A stretch of 64,000 bases of DNA from Beta vulgaris subsp. vulgaris (Eukaryota; Streptophyta; Magnoliopsida; Caryophyllales; Amaranthaceae). Under the pieces are notes generated by a model. That model saw nothing but the letters and a program-made list of their open reading frames with translations, searched no databases and was not told where the DNA came from. Position numbers and translations under genes: made by a program. The stretch is taken from NCBI RefSeq assembly GCF_026745355.1, contig NC_079208.1, positions 16,989,260-17,053,259 on the forward strand, read 5' to 3'. Shown one piece after another: positions 34,481 through 46,153 of the stretch (positions are counted from its first letter, which is position 1; the number at the start of each line of letters is the position of its first letter).

Positions 34481-36410
34481 TCTCATCTTCAACCTCACCA
34501 AAACTCTGTCACTCTGTCTTCCAAAACTCAAACCTCTGATGCATCATGCAAAATTTCCGAAAGAGAAACACCATCTCCTGAGGAATTAAGTGCTCAAGAA
34601 TCCTCCAAGAATGACGTAGATTCCTCTGGGTCAAAATCGGCATCCTCTTCACCAGTTTCTCTCTCCCGAAAAAGGAAGAGGTGATCATGAATTGAAACGA
34701 TAAGAACAAGAAATCTTGTACCTACAAACGAGGTAAGAAAACAAAATCTTCACAATTTCTTGTGGGTTTTTGTGTAGACATTGCATGGTGCAAAAAGTCT
34801 AAATGGAATGAGTTGTTGAAAATTTTAAAATTTCAGAATGGTTAAAAATTGTTAGCATAGATGAGGGTCTTTATGGAAGAGATGAAAGCTTTTTGTTCTG
34901 GGTTTACAATAACAGAGGGTGTGTGTGTGTCGATTGTTAATGGGTCAGTATTACCATTACTGAGAAGAAACTGGGGAATGGTTTGATGTTCCAAGAGGGT
35001 TACAAGGACTACATTAAGGGTAGGGCTAAGTTGAACATAAATGGAGTCACAATGCTAAAATTCTTGCTTCTTTAACGGCAATTCTAATGCTTTATCTTTA
35101 GATCAAAAAGAATTGTCTCCATTTCATAAGCTGCTGTTTCAGTTGGTTTGGCGTTTTATTTTACCTCGCTCCTCCAAAAGAACCCAGGCAAGTCTAATGG
35201 ATCTTTCCATTATGTATTGCCTTGCTGAAAACATAAAAATCAACCTTCCTCTCTGATAATTTCCATCTCTCTCACTGCATTACCCATAACACCAAAGTGG
35301 GTTATGGTAATCTTCGTCCTTGTCTTCAAACAATGCAAGGTTAAACTCCTTCCTAGTCCCTCCTTTTCCTTGAGCCAGAAAATATCTTACAAAAGAAACT
35401 TTGACTAGGCTGAGTTTAAGGTTGGTGAATGGGAAGATAGATTTTGAGAGAGAAGAAACTCCGGTTAAGGTTGAAGTAGGGAGTAAGAGAAAGTTGGATG
35501 AAGAAGGGGTTGCCAGTGGGTCTGTCAGAAAAAGCCAAAGGTTGGCTGGGTCCAAGTTCCAGAAGGAGCAGGATCAAGGTGACACAGTCTTTATTCACCT
35601 AGATTCTTATCCTGTCCCTTCTACTGTGCGTGGATTTTCCCTTACTTTCTACAACTGGGCTTAACAAGCTGCTCCGGGAAATTCAGGATTCCTTGACCCT
35701 CCTGCACACCAAGATCAATGCCATTGAAGCTACTGTTCATGTTCTGGACTCTCAGCAGCAGGATCAAATGCTTGCAATCAAGAATGCTGATACTGGGATC
35801 AGGAACAAGGTGGATGGTGTGCTTTCCAAGATAGATTATGTGGTGTCCTCTCTCTTCAAACGAACCAAATCCTAACTTCTCTTACTTTGGATATTTGAAC
35901 AATTTTTTTGGGCTGTAATTATTAAACAATCTTTTGGATTCTCTTCTTATGTCCTTCTGAGACATATGAAGTACTTTAATATTTTCTTTGCTTTCTTCAT
36001 TTCTTTTTCATTACTCTGCATATTGACTTATTTTGCTGCCTATATACTCTTTGCTGCATATTATGTTTGTGTGTTTGGATGGCTAATATTATGAGATATC
36101 TGTTTGAGCAACTTGCTTGTGCCTAGACTGTTGACTCTCTAGTGCTGCAGGTACAACATTTGGTTTTGATAATGACAAAGGGGGAAGAGATAGTGTGTGT
36201 ACACAAAACAAAAATTTTATCATAGTTCCTTGTATATTTTGCTCATCTCTGTTCCTAAACATGTCTGATCCTGTTCCCAGTCTCAGTAGAGTTGTTTAAA
36301 CTAGGTTAGATTGTCGATAGTTTGTATAGTTTCTTTTTTTGTGTAGTTTAGAGTTTTTTTAAAAAAAATTGAAAAAACCTTTAAAAAAAAATTAAATTAT
36401 TTGTCATAAT
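33985..36410 (+). pseudogene. SIRE post-pol region with env-like (third ORF) remnant
   Basis: SIRE elements carry a third ORF after pol. Here 34480-35875 shows degenerate pieces: a Ser-rich start near 34500-34700, a basic segment (SKRKLDEEGVASGSVRKSQR at 35490-35550), and a C-terminal coiled-coil-like stretch (LLREIQDSLTLLHTKINAIE, 35630-35875) ending in a TAA. No full ORF and no clear membrane segment remain. 33985-34440 and 35880-36410 hold no coding sequence; gttttgataatgacaaaggg near 36165 resembles the LTR start motif. Confidence 0.5.
34448..34478 (+). repeat. (TC)n microsatellite, ~31 bp
   Basis: Pure TC dinucleotides in the SIRE post-pol region. Confidence 0.95.
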
Positions 36411-36422
36411 AAAAAAAAGGGG
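36411..36422 (+). other. SIRE polypurine tract
   Basis: aaaaaaaagggg a few bases before the 3' LTR start at 36428. Confidence 0.75.
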
Positions 36423-36427
36423 AATAT

Positions 36428-37569
36428 TGTTATTTCACTATTTTGATAATGACATATAATTAAAGTTTACATATTTTGTTTATTAATTGGTTTTTAGTTT
36501 TCTTGTTAGAAGTAATTTGTTTATGTCTTAGATTCTATTTCTCTAGTTTTTTTGTTATGTTTATTTTATTTTTCTAGTTTTAATTAGTTATATTATCTTT
36601 AGGTTTCACAAATAAAATGTAAATACTTTATGAAAGTTTGATTAGGTGTTTAATCAAGTTTAAAGTTATTTATAATTTATTTGTGTTATCCGATTAATAT
36701 TATGGATGTAACAAATGAAAATATTAAGATTCCATAATATTTGTTTTAGTTAAGTGTTGTGCAGCATCTATGTTTCCTAAAATCTAGGAGCCGCAAAACA
36801 CTAACCTAAGAGCGCTTACAAAGTGAACGTTGAGGTAGTTCCTAAATTTAGGAACCCAACAACCTACTATTTGTAGGCGTGTGAACTGGAGAAGTGGCTG
36901 AGATCGTGGTGAGATCGTGGAAGCCAACTGAACAACTACAACGGTAAATCAACGGAAAGATATGGAGAAGTGGCTGAAGCTACGTGTGATCATGGAGAAG
37001 TTTGAGAAATCGTGGAGAAGTGCTGAGAAAATAGGTCTCTACAAATAGATTTGTAAGATCTTTTAGTAATACTTTCAGAATTTTATGTAATATTCTTAGA
37101 GAAAGTACATTCGGTTTTTCTTCTTCTTAGAAATTGATGTATTATAGATTGGGTTGAGTGAATCTAAGTCTGTAATCATTTTGAGAGAAAAAGAGAAAGA
37201 GAAAGAGAAAAAGAAAAGCTTGAGTGAAGTCAAGGGAGAAGTCAACTGTTCAAGGGGAACAGGCTGACAGGGAACCAGTTCCTAGAGGAACAGAGTTGGT
37301 CCGAGTTTAGGTTGTACAAAAGAGAGTCTTTTGGCCTAAAAGTTATTAAAGAGAATTGAGTCAAAATCCCTCGTGGTCAAGGTTTTTCTTCCTATTGGGC
37401 CTAGGAAGTTTTCCTTGTAAAAATCCGTGTTCCTAGTTCTTTCTTAATTCATGCAATTATTTCTTTCTTACTTATTCATTCTTTTATTTCCGCAAAAAGT
37501 TTGAAAATCTCTCCAACTACAATTCACCCCCCCTCTTGTAGTTGCTTAAGTGTTCGTCCAAGACTAACA
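36428..37569 (+). repeat. 3' LTR of SIRE element, 1142 bp
   Basis: Matches the 5' LTR nearly base for base except in about 36750-37060, where it lacks roughly twenty single or double bases. Confidence 0.95.
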
Positions 37570-38186
37570 ATTATTTGTATCTCGTTGTGAGTATGATACC
37601 TTGGTAATGTGTTCTTTGGTGTTGTTTCTAATTTCTTTTAAGTTTATTATCTGTTTCTATTTGAGCTGGGAGAACTGCTAGTTACTCCCCACTGATTGTG
37701 GAAGTTGTTGATTTATTATGCAGATGGTGATGCTGTTTAGGATCGTCATGATTTGGACCGGGGTTGTGCGTTTTAACCTTGTGAGCAAGAAAGTGGTGCT
37801 AGTCATAGTGGACGAGCACTTCGAAGCAGGAATTTGGACTAGTTACTTAGTAGATCTTAAGTAGCTATCCTTCTTGTTTTGTCGCATGTTTTGAGCTACG
37901 GATTTTAGTTGTCCTTTGGTTTGGTTTTTCTCTACTTTGAGGTTTCTTTGAGAATCATATGTTGTTTTGAGACTTTGTAGGAATGAGGGTATGGGACCTC
38001 ATTTCCCTTTTTATATATGATTTCGGAGGTTGAATATTGTCTTTGAAGGATTATCCTTATTTATAGTTTCATATTCTACTCCTTAGAGCAGCATCTCCGT
38101 CTTAGTGGTATTTCCCCTGCCGCTAGTTGCATTGATTCTTTTACTTTAGTCTCTACTCTTATTTATATTGGACGGGATGTTACAAT

Positions 38187-38198
38187 TGGTATCAGAGC
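38187..38198 (+). other. Gypsy primer binding site, initiator-Met tRNA
   Basis: TGGTATCAGAGC two bases after the LTR end at 38184. Confidence 0.93.
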
Positions 38199-38409
38199 AA
38201 AACGTTCCAAAAACTCTCTTTGAGTTGCTACTTATTCCAAGAGAAATATGTAGACTTGTAACTAGGATTACTAGTGTCTCAGGCTTCAAGTCTAGTGCTT
38301 ATTGAGAGTCACTTGGGTAGGAAAGTAAACCTTGGGAACCATTTTTGTTTACCGTATTTGTCGATTAAAGGCTTTCTTATGTGAATTTGGCTAATTTAAA
38401 AGATTCTGT

Positions 38410-39033
38410 TTTGTAGAATTCCTCCACGACAACAATTGGCTGCCAGAAAGGAAGCCGCTCGTCGTCGTCGTGTAAGTCTTGAAAATGCATTCATATCCTT
38501 AACTAATAGAGCTACTACTCCCGCTGGTGGGCAGTCTACATTTGACCGATTTGACTGTCATAGGCCCCCTACTTATGATGGTGTTGCTGACCCTGTAGCT
38601 CTGGAGAATTGGCTAAGGGAAATGGAGAAGCTCTTTACGACAACAAACTACCCCGTTGCTGAGATGGTACCTATTGGGACGTATTACTTGAAGAGAGAGG
38701 CTGATAATTGGTGGGGTACGGTAAAGGCTGCGTGCGTGTATGGCTAGTGTTGGATTTGGGTGGACTCAATTCTCCGCCAAGCTGAAGGAGAGGTTCTACC
38801 CTGATGAGTTGCTCTGGCAGAAGCAAGAAGAGTTTCTATCTCTGACTCAAGGGAATATGGATATCCAAAAGTACACTGACCGCTTTACCGAGTTGTCTAA
38901 GTTTGCTGGTATTGTCATTCCCACTGAAGCTGAGAGGGTTACGAGATACATAAAGAAGATGGATCCTAGGGTAAGGACGCTTGTGCTGTGTTCGGGTGTT
39001 ACTACTTTCCAGGCTGCTTATTTCCAGCCGTAA
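38410..39033 (+). pseudogene. Ty3-gypsy gag, frameshifted and 3'-truncated
   Basis: MAARKEAARRRRVSLENAFI begins the open part; FDRFDCHRPPTYDGVADPVALENWLREMEKLF and YYLKREADNWWGTV are the core Gag (retrotrans_gag) motifs in 38436-38747. A one-base shift near 38740 moves to the second frame: WTQFSAKLKERFYPDEL, MDIQKYTDRFTELSKF and ERVTRYIKKMDPRVR, 38740-39033. The sequence then stops matching Gag at about 39020. The zinc knuckle and all of pol are missing. It follows the LTR and primer site directly. Confidence 0.9.
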
Positions 39034-42000
39034 CTCCTGATTGTCCAACTTTAGACGTGCACCGGTCTAAAGTTTATCACTATCCAAATTTCACTTTACA
39101 TGATTTACCAATTATTACTTGTTATGACACACAAGCAACACATATAATATATAATCAAACATTCACAACTGTTTGTCTTTCATCTTAGGATTAAATAAGT
39201 GATCATACAACTTACAACCCAAGATTAACTAAAGCACGTAATCAACAAAGTTGAGTACTTACATAATAAATAAAACATATAACCTAATATGATACTAATA
39301 AGCATTGAATCATAGATAAAAAAAAACGATATAACAAAATATCAGACTCGCTATACTGAACTTGACTCCACGAAACCAATAAATTAATTATAAATAAATT
39401 GAATAATCAATGGATAGAGTTGTCCAACCAAACCATGTCTTCAATATAGAAGACGAAGTATGGGCGCGACTCCGTACTCCCGCGACCAACGATATCGAGG
39501 TACTAATTAAATAAAATAGGGCACGGTGATCAATCCGGCCCCAACAGAAGTCATTGGCTACCAACATGTACTCTAACTCATACTAGTACAACACTTCAGA
39601 CGTGCACAAGTCTAAAGCTTATTGCTATTCACTTTCCACTTTAAGTATTGATAAAGTATTTACTGTTGAGACTCACAAAATAAGGTAACCAACATAAATA
39701 TCATAAATACACCAAAATTTCAATTTTTATCTTAGGATTAAATGATGTTATCATACAAATCAATTAATCCAAGAATAATTCCATTCGTTAATCATAGTGT
39801 TAATAACCATCTAGCCTTTATTTGTTGACTTAAATCAACAACCAACCAACTTGTCAATAGGTGAATACTGAACTTTACCAAACAAGGCCCACAATTCTTA
39901 TAAAATATATAATATAATAATCCAAGGGAATAACATTATACATTTCATGATCTGAAATAACAATATATTTATTAATCTCTCATGTGAATTAATAAAATAG
40001 ACGTTCCCAACCCACATGTTTGCATCAATCATCCATACAAACATATAATATTCATCATAGACAACATGCCTTGCATAAGAGCATAAAAAATGCAAATTCA
40101 CTTAAATATAAGCCACATATGAACTATAAAAAGTTCCCTATACATGATATTATATCAATCCTTATAACCCTATGACATGATACTAGTCTACACAAGACCC
40201 CACTTTGACTGAGGTTTCTAAAATCAAAAGTCAAAGTATTCGTGTCGGGACGAAGAATGATTCTAGATGCTCTACAATTTAAAACCAGTCTTATAACACC
40301 AATACCTACAAAACAAGCATAAGTTTGCAGAAATAAATTTGTATGAAAGGCTTTTGCAAAACAAGATTAAGTTTGCAAAAATGAAAGGATATATGATTCG
40401 GGTATATTATGAGCTATGTTCGGGCCATGACGACATAGAGCTACATCCCACTCCAAGGGTATATATACTTGGTTGAAGACTAGCACATGACTTTGACCGT
40501 TGTTGTTATCTTCAGGAACACGAACCATATTAAAGCTGTATTTTTCGTTGTCTCGGCCCACGGTTTAGAGCTTCGTCCCGCTTTAGGGAAAGAAAAAAAA
40601 GACTAGAGTTTAGAGAAGAGTGTACAAGAAAGCGTTAATTCCTTTAAGATCTGCATCATGAATACTCGATTGTTAGTAAAGTAAGAAATTAACCGGATTT
40701 CACCCTCGGGAACTATACCTTTGTTGTCTGGGTCTTGTATAGTAATCCGCAAAAGGAGCAATCCTGAAGCTTTAATGGTGTTTGAAAGTAAATCGATGGA
40801 GTTTGAATGTATTTGAATATGTGTTTGTGTAGTACAAAAGTGTAGCTGTAAAGTCATATGAAAAGTGTGTGTGAAAGTCCTAAAGCGTTCATTGAGAATA
40901 GACTATTTATATGAGAAACATCTTTGAAAATCACGTGGAGAAGGGCGAAAGAGGCGTGTGTCAAGCGACGCCGTTGCATACAACTACCGTGCGCCTGACG
41001 CAGCAAGGCTACATGCCACGCAGGCTTATTGCATCAGACGCAACCCCTAGTTGTGTTCATCTGCTTTGTAAATTGGTTTTGAGTTATGCGCATTTGGTGC
41101 GCTTGACGCAACACAGATCTAAGCCATTTTCCTAAATTAATAGATTTATTTTATCTTTGATAAAGTATTATCTTTTGAAGTGCGAAATAATTTATCTTTA
41201 ATAATAAAAATCTAATTTTCGATATCTTTCAATTTAGAATATATATTAATTATCATGTATAAATAATATTTACTGAAGATATAATTAATTATAAAAAATA
41301 ATTAATTGGGTTTTATGAAAATGGGCTTGAACTTTCAATGAATTATCATAAATGATTAATTGGGCTCTTAAAAGTGGGTTTAGAATGGTTTTACACAAAT
41401 ATAAATAGACATTCTCTTTTCAAAAACAACTTTGGGTTTAACTTATTTGATTGTTTTTCCTTTGGATCGGACCAATTAGGACGATGTTATGTTTCATAAT
41501 TTGGTACTCAATGGAAAGACACAATTTTGCGTTTTATATTAGTCAAATAAGCTCTAATCTCGCATAGGCAATAAAACATGTCTACACCTAAGAAAACAAT
41601 TTATAATCAGGGTATATCTTGGGAATTAAGCATACTTAAAAGATTAGGTAGCCGCATAAGTTGCTAAGGTTTAACAGGATGACCTCCTAATTTGTCTGTG
41701 TAATTTAAAAGCTCATTGGCTTCAATGGTAAAGCATATGGGTGAGTGTGTGTCCAAGATATGACTCTAAGTAATATTAAAATAAGTACTTTTTTTCCTAT
41801 TCTTGAGGTAGGCCATAAATCCTATAGATAAGTAAATCAATGTTGAAGGTTTGAATTTTACATAAAAACGAACAGATCGTTCGACGAGGCGGTGGATAAG
41901 GTCAATATTATTATTGTTCCATGCTACCAAATGTCTCTATAATGATTGCAAGAATCAATTATGAGTTTGTTATCAAAATGCAGAGTTTTGAGGATATTAA

Positions 42001-42275
42001 TGTTATTTTGCCGATTGGTCATAATTTCAAGGATGAACATTATATCGAATTAAAATTAACTTTTTAAAAGAGAAGTTTGGCAATAGTTTCAATTTTCTTG
42101 CCACCCTGTATATTCCAACTAATTATGCTCACAAGTCATAGGGGTGGAAGGAGAGCATCCATGATCCAACCAACTAGGCCAAACTTGATTCATATAAGAA
42201 ATATATGAGTAAAATACTTCCATTGCATCTACTTCTCTTACTCGTTCTCTTCCACCCTTTAATATTTATTAACTT
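39034..42275 (-). other. AT-rich region, probable LTR-like sequence, minus orientation; no gene
   Basis: No coding domains. Two related direct copies occur at ~39045 (agacgtgcaccggtctaaag) and ~39597 (agacgtgcacaagtctaaag), each followed by a cttaggattaaat segment. On the minus strand a TATA-like catataaatagtc lies at 40903-40915, with a block of repeated cgtctgacgca-type motifs directly upstream (40950-41115), like the copia LTR promoter at 21960-22247. No LTR ends or duplication were found. 41116-42275 shows nothing recognisable. Confidence 0.4.
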
Positions 42276-42283
42276 CTTAGGCC

Positions 42284-42572
42284 TAGGGGTGTGCAAAAAC
42301 ATCCGATCCGAAAATCCGCCGTTTCGAAATTTCGGATATCCGATCCGATTTTAAGATTTCGGATATTTCGGATCGGGTATCCGGAAAAAATTTCGGGTTT
42401 TCGGATCGGATGCGGATCGGGATTTTTCAAACATGTCAACGAACCCGATCTGAAAATCCAATGATCCGATCCGAAAACGGTACCCGATCTGAAAACCCAG
42501 TGATCCGACCCAAAAAGTTCGGATATCCGAAAATTTCGGATCGGATCCGATATCCGACATTGAACACACCTA
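42284..42572 (+). mobile_element. Small hAT-type MITE, 289 bp, TSD CTTAGGCC
   Basis: Ends TAGGGGTGTGCAAAA and TTGAACACACCTA are imperfect inverted repeats. The 8-bp CTTAGGCC stands on both sides (42276-42283, 42573-42580). The interior is almost wholly made of overlapping CGGATATCCGATCC-type dyads. ORFs inside are repeat artefacts. Confidence 0.9.
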
Positions 42573-42580
42573 CTTAGGCC

Positions 42581-44325
42581 CAAGTTATGCACAAGGTAAT
42601 TATACTTTTTCATTTAGTAATATTTTTCTATAAAATGATAACATCAAATATAACTTAATTTGGTGGTTAAGATTTTAGTATATATTTCAACTTAAAATCA
42701 TGGACAAGCAACACGTGGCACCATTCCTTCTTTAAGAACGCCTTCTAATTTACTTTTATGAGTATCTCTATTATATATGGCAACAAGAGTTAGACACAAA
42801 AAAAAATAGAACAAAAAGAGATGTAACTATCTAATTAATTAAAAAACAAAAATAAAAAGATAAAAAAAAAGGAACAATAAAAAGAATACAGTGATATTTT
42901 ACAACACAATAAGTTACTTCCATCTCATTTTTTAATAAATTTCAAAGTCGATGATTTACTAGGAGAAACTGATTGAGAGTTTAAAATCTTTGATGTAATA
43001 GATGTAATTAGAAATTAATCCTGATATATTAGAAATAATTAGAAATTAATCCTGATATATTAGAAGTAATTAGAAATTGACTGAAGTAATTTTGAAGTCC
43101 GTGCGTTCTACAAGTTATTGTTTATTTTATTTTTGCAAATTTTTTGTTAACATTGTTGATTTTTTGTTGATGTGAAATGTGATTTTTCAACACATTTTTT
43201 ATATAATTTCTCCATTCTTTTTCTATTGCAACAATTACCACTTTGAGTAGTTTTATCTGTTCGAATCACTTAACTTTTGGTAAAAAAAAGCAATTATAAT
43301 TGATAACATCGCCTTTATTTATGTTAATAAAATCATCATTAATTACACAAATTGCCTCATAAAGTTGCATTTACTTTATTAAGGATTTACTTATCCCCTA
43401 CTCTAGTTTAATCCTTTATGCTAAACTATCCTTTTTTATTTTCTTTCCAACCATGCCCAAACTCATTGTTGCAGTAAAAAAGACAGAAAAAGTATTTGTC
43501 GTTATACTTTAATTTCTAGATTTTTTGTTGTGATATATAAATTTTATATTTTTAATATCAGTTGAATATTGTAGCTAAGTCTATTATTAAATAGTATTCC
43601 AATAATTGGTATGACTAACAATAGCTAACACATTTTTAACATGAAAAATACCCGAATGATACTTTAAGAAAGTAGAGGGTAAAAATTTAATGAATGCAGG
43701 ATAGAAAGAATATAGAAAAAATATGAGTGTCAGCCACAAATTCAACTTTTAATTATTAGCACATAAACACTAACGCATATAGAATAGAAGATGGGAAAGC
43801 AAAAAAGAAGATCATAACATCATGAATAAATTAAATTAAATATAAAAATAACCTCTATTAATAATCGAAAATACTATTTAAGAGAAAAAATATATTCATC
43901 AATCATAATCATATCAAGACTTATCTAACTTTCCCTTTTTTATGATCCGCGACCTCAAATAGTCTAGAAACTCGAACCCTGATTTCCAAATTAGTTTTAG
44001 AAGAAATAAGTTTATTGAGAAAAAAAGATTTTACATATAGATATATGAAAAATAAAAACATAAATATTTATTTATACAATAAATATTTCAGGAATAAAAT
44101 AATTAGTCAATTGCATAATACCTCTGCAATGTCGTTGACAAACTTTCATTTGATTTTTCATGTAATATCATCATGGTATGTTATATGTTCAAAACTATAT
44201 GTTTGAATTTTTTATCTTTATATAACTCAATTTTTAAAAGTATGATTTTGAAAAGCATAATTGTTGTTGATACGTATAATCTGCTATTTTTACACTTAAT
44301 TTTATATGTTTTTAAAATAAATAAT
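42581..44325. other. AT-rich intergenic DNA, no gene
   Basis: No coding signal. A short tandem repeat of about 33 bp (taattagaaattaatcctgatatattagaa) runs for 2.5 units at 43010-43078. An aatttggtggttaag segment near 42658 resembles a tRNA-derived SINE head but lacks a clear B box. Confidence 0.6.
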
Positions 44326-44769
44326 ACGTTATTGTTCATCTAAATAAGTATATTTTCATAAGTTGTAAAATAATATTGTATATGGAACTTATCTCGAAAC
44401 ATATTTTAAACACTCTCGATGATAAAAACATATAATATTGCGAATTATGTAGCAAAAGCTATATTCAATTTATATAGTTGAATAATTTAGGTTGTTTATT
44501 CAAAATCATAGTGTAATCTTCACTTATTAGAAACACCTTATATATATGTAATTATATCTATGTTAAACACTATTTTTTTTAAATAAAAATTAAAAAGAAT
44601 GACATGTCATGCTTAGGTGGAGCTCTCTATAATATTCTAAGGTTGTTTTTGTAAAATCATACTCTAATTTTTTCAACATATCGCTATAGATTTTATTTTT
44701 TGTTGTAACAACAAGATTTCCTTGATAATTTTTGTTTGAATAATAAATTGTTTTGGTTCAGTTGAGTAA

Positions 44770-45050
44770 GGTTGATGTTTGGATCCTCTAGACCTCTAAA
44801 AGAACTCTACAATGTAATGTTTAAGCAACATCAACATTGAATAAAAAATCAAAAGCTCATATATTATCTTTCCAAAACCCACTCTATTTTTTCTCATCAA
44901 AATCCACCCCCTTATTTCTCCCTTTTCACCAATACACGCTCTTGTTTTGAAAATGTATGGTTCATATACAACTCAACCTTATAGAATTTTATTAAAACTC
45001 TAGAGGATCTGGACTCGTAAGACCGAGGTTTTGAAAGATAATATGTTTAA
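44770..45050. repeat. Foldback segment, imperfect inverted repeat
   Basis: ggatcctctaga near 44781 is matched inverted by tctagaggatctgg near 45001, and tattatctttccaaaacc near 44861 by ggttttgaaagataatat near 45031. A MITE is likely, but ends and duplication are not clear. Confidence 0.5.
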
Positions 45051-45761
45051 TCATGTAAGTTGAAACTATGATAAATGCTATAGTCACATATAGTACACTA
45101 TAGTTCTAACTATTATTATATTTATCTAAAAGAAAGAGTAAACAATGCATCACCATTCATCTAGTTAAATATATTTTTATGAGTTGTAAAACTATATTAT
45201 AAATGAGCCTTATTTTGAATTGTATTTCAAGCACTATCAAATGGTGAAAAATTATATATCTTGAATTTGGTAGCAAAAATTATATTCAATTTATATAATT
45301 TAGGTTGTTTATTCAAAAAGAAACTCTAATTTCTCGTTATCCACAAATCTTTTTATGTATTTAAATATATGTATAAAATAAAAATTAATGACATGACAAT
45401 CCTACGTGGTGCTCTCTGTTTCATAAGTTGTAGAACTATATTGTAAATGGATCTTATTTCAGATAATATTTCGAGCACTATCCAATGGAACAAAAATTAC
45501 AATATTCCAAATTACGTAGCAAAAGTTATACACAATTTACATAATATAATAATTTAGGTTGTTCATGCAAATCAAGCTCTAATTTTAGCTTATTTAGAAC
45601 TCCTTATATATTTAAGTCTATGTAGAACTCTATTTTTGTAAAAGAGTTCTCGTTATCCAAAACTCCTTTTATGTATTTAAACTAGTTATTAGGCCGGGCT
45701 ATGTCCCGGGTAAGAAAAAAAATTCATTTATTAATATAATACTTTATGATAATAACACTAA

Positions 45762-45870
45762 GTACAACTTAGTCTAGTGGTTAAGACTTTGGTATATGTA
45801 CTTGAGGTCTCGGGATCAAACCTTATACTATGCAATTTTCTAAATTTTTTATTGTACATGGATTACATGA
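45762..45870 (+). repeat. tRNA-derived SINE-like segment
   Basis: TAGTCTAGTGG (45770-45780) fits the A box and GGGATCAAACC (45812-45822) the B box, 31 bp apart. It is followed by a T-rich tail (aattttctaaattttttatt), as in T-tailed plant SINEs. It lies in an insertion between units three and four of the repeat array. Confidence 0.55.
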
Positions 45871-46153
45871 ACTAAAACTCCCTAGCTAGGGAGAGCTCCA
45901 CATGTCACAGTTTCTTGTTTATGCACGCCTTTTAATATATTTGTATAGATATATGTAGGACTCTCTTCTTTAAAATATTTAAAATAAAAATTAGTGACAT
46001 GACAATCCTACGTGACGTTCTCTATTTCATAAGTTGTAGAACTATATTGTAAATTGATATCATTTCGGAGCATATTTCGAGCACTATCCAAGGAACAAAA
46101 ATTATAATATTCCAAATTACGTAGCAAAAGTTATTTACAATTTACATAATATA

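Larger units (their letters stand above)
27822..37569 (+). mobile_element. Complete SIRE-type Ty1-copia retrotransposon, 9.75 kb, TSD ATTAT
   Basis: LTRs at 27822-28982 and 36428-37569 start TGTTATTTCACTATTTTGAT and end AAGACTAACA. ATTAT flanks both ends (27817-27821, 37570-37574). It has a primer binding site, gag, pol, a long post-pol region with an env-like remnant, and a polypurine tract. Long LTRs and the post-pol region fit the SIRE/Maximus lineage. Frameshifts make it non-autonomous, although long stretches of pol remain open. Confidence 0.95.
25755..38184 (+). repeat. Ty3-gypsy LTR (~2.68 kb), split by SIRE copia
   Basis: Starts TGTAACACCCCAAAATTTCT at 25755 and ends GACGGGATGTTACA at 38184, followed by a Met-tRNA primer site. 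The SIRE insertion 27822-37569 with its ATTAT duplication splits it. It has integrase upstream and gag downstream in the same orientation, so it served both as 3' LTR of one copy and 5' LTR of another. It contains an AT microsatellite, a CpG-rich tcgcgactcgcgac segment (27010-27118) and a tandem module (27465-27735). The small ORFs within it are not genes. Confidence 0.9.

Noticed and set aside
42269..42613. Two minus-strand ORFs in the hAT MITE
   Set aside because: Repeated RIGSDP/FRIG pattern is a direct translation of the dyad repeats.
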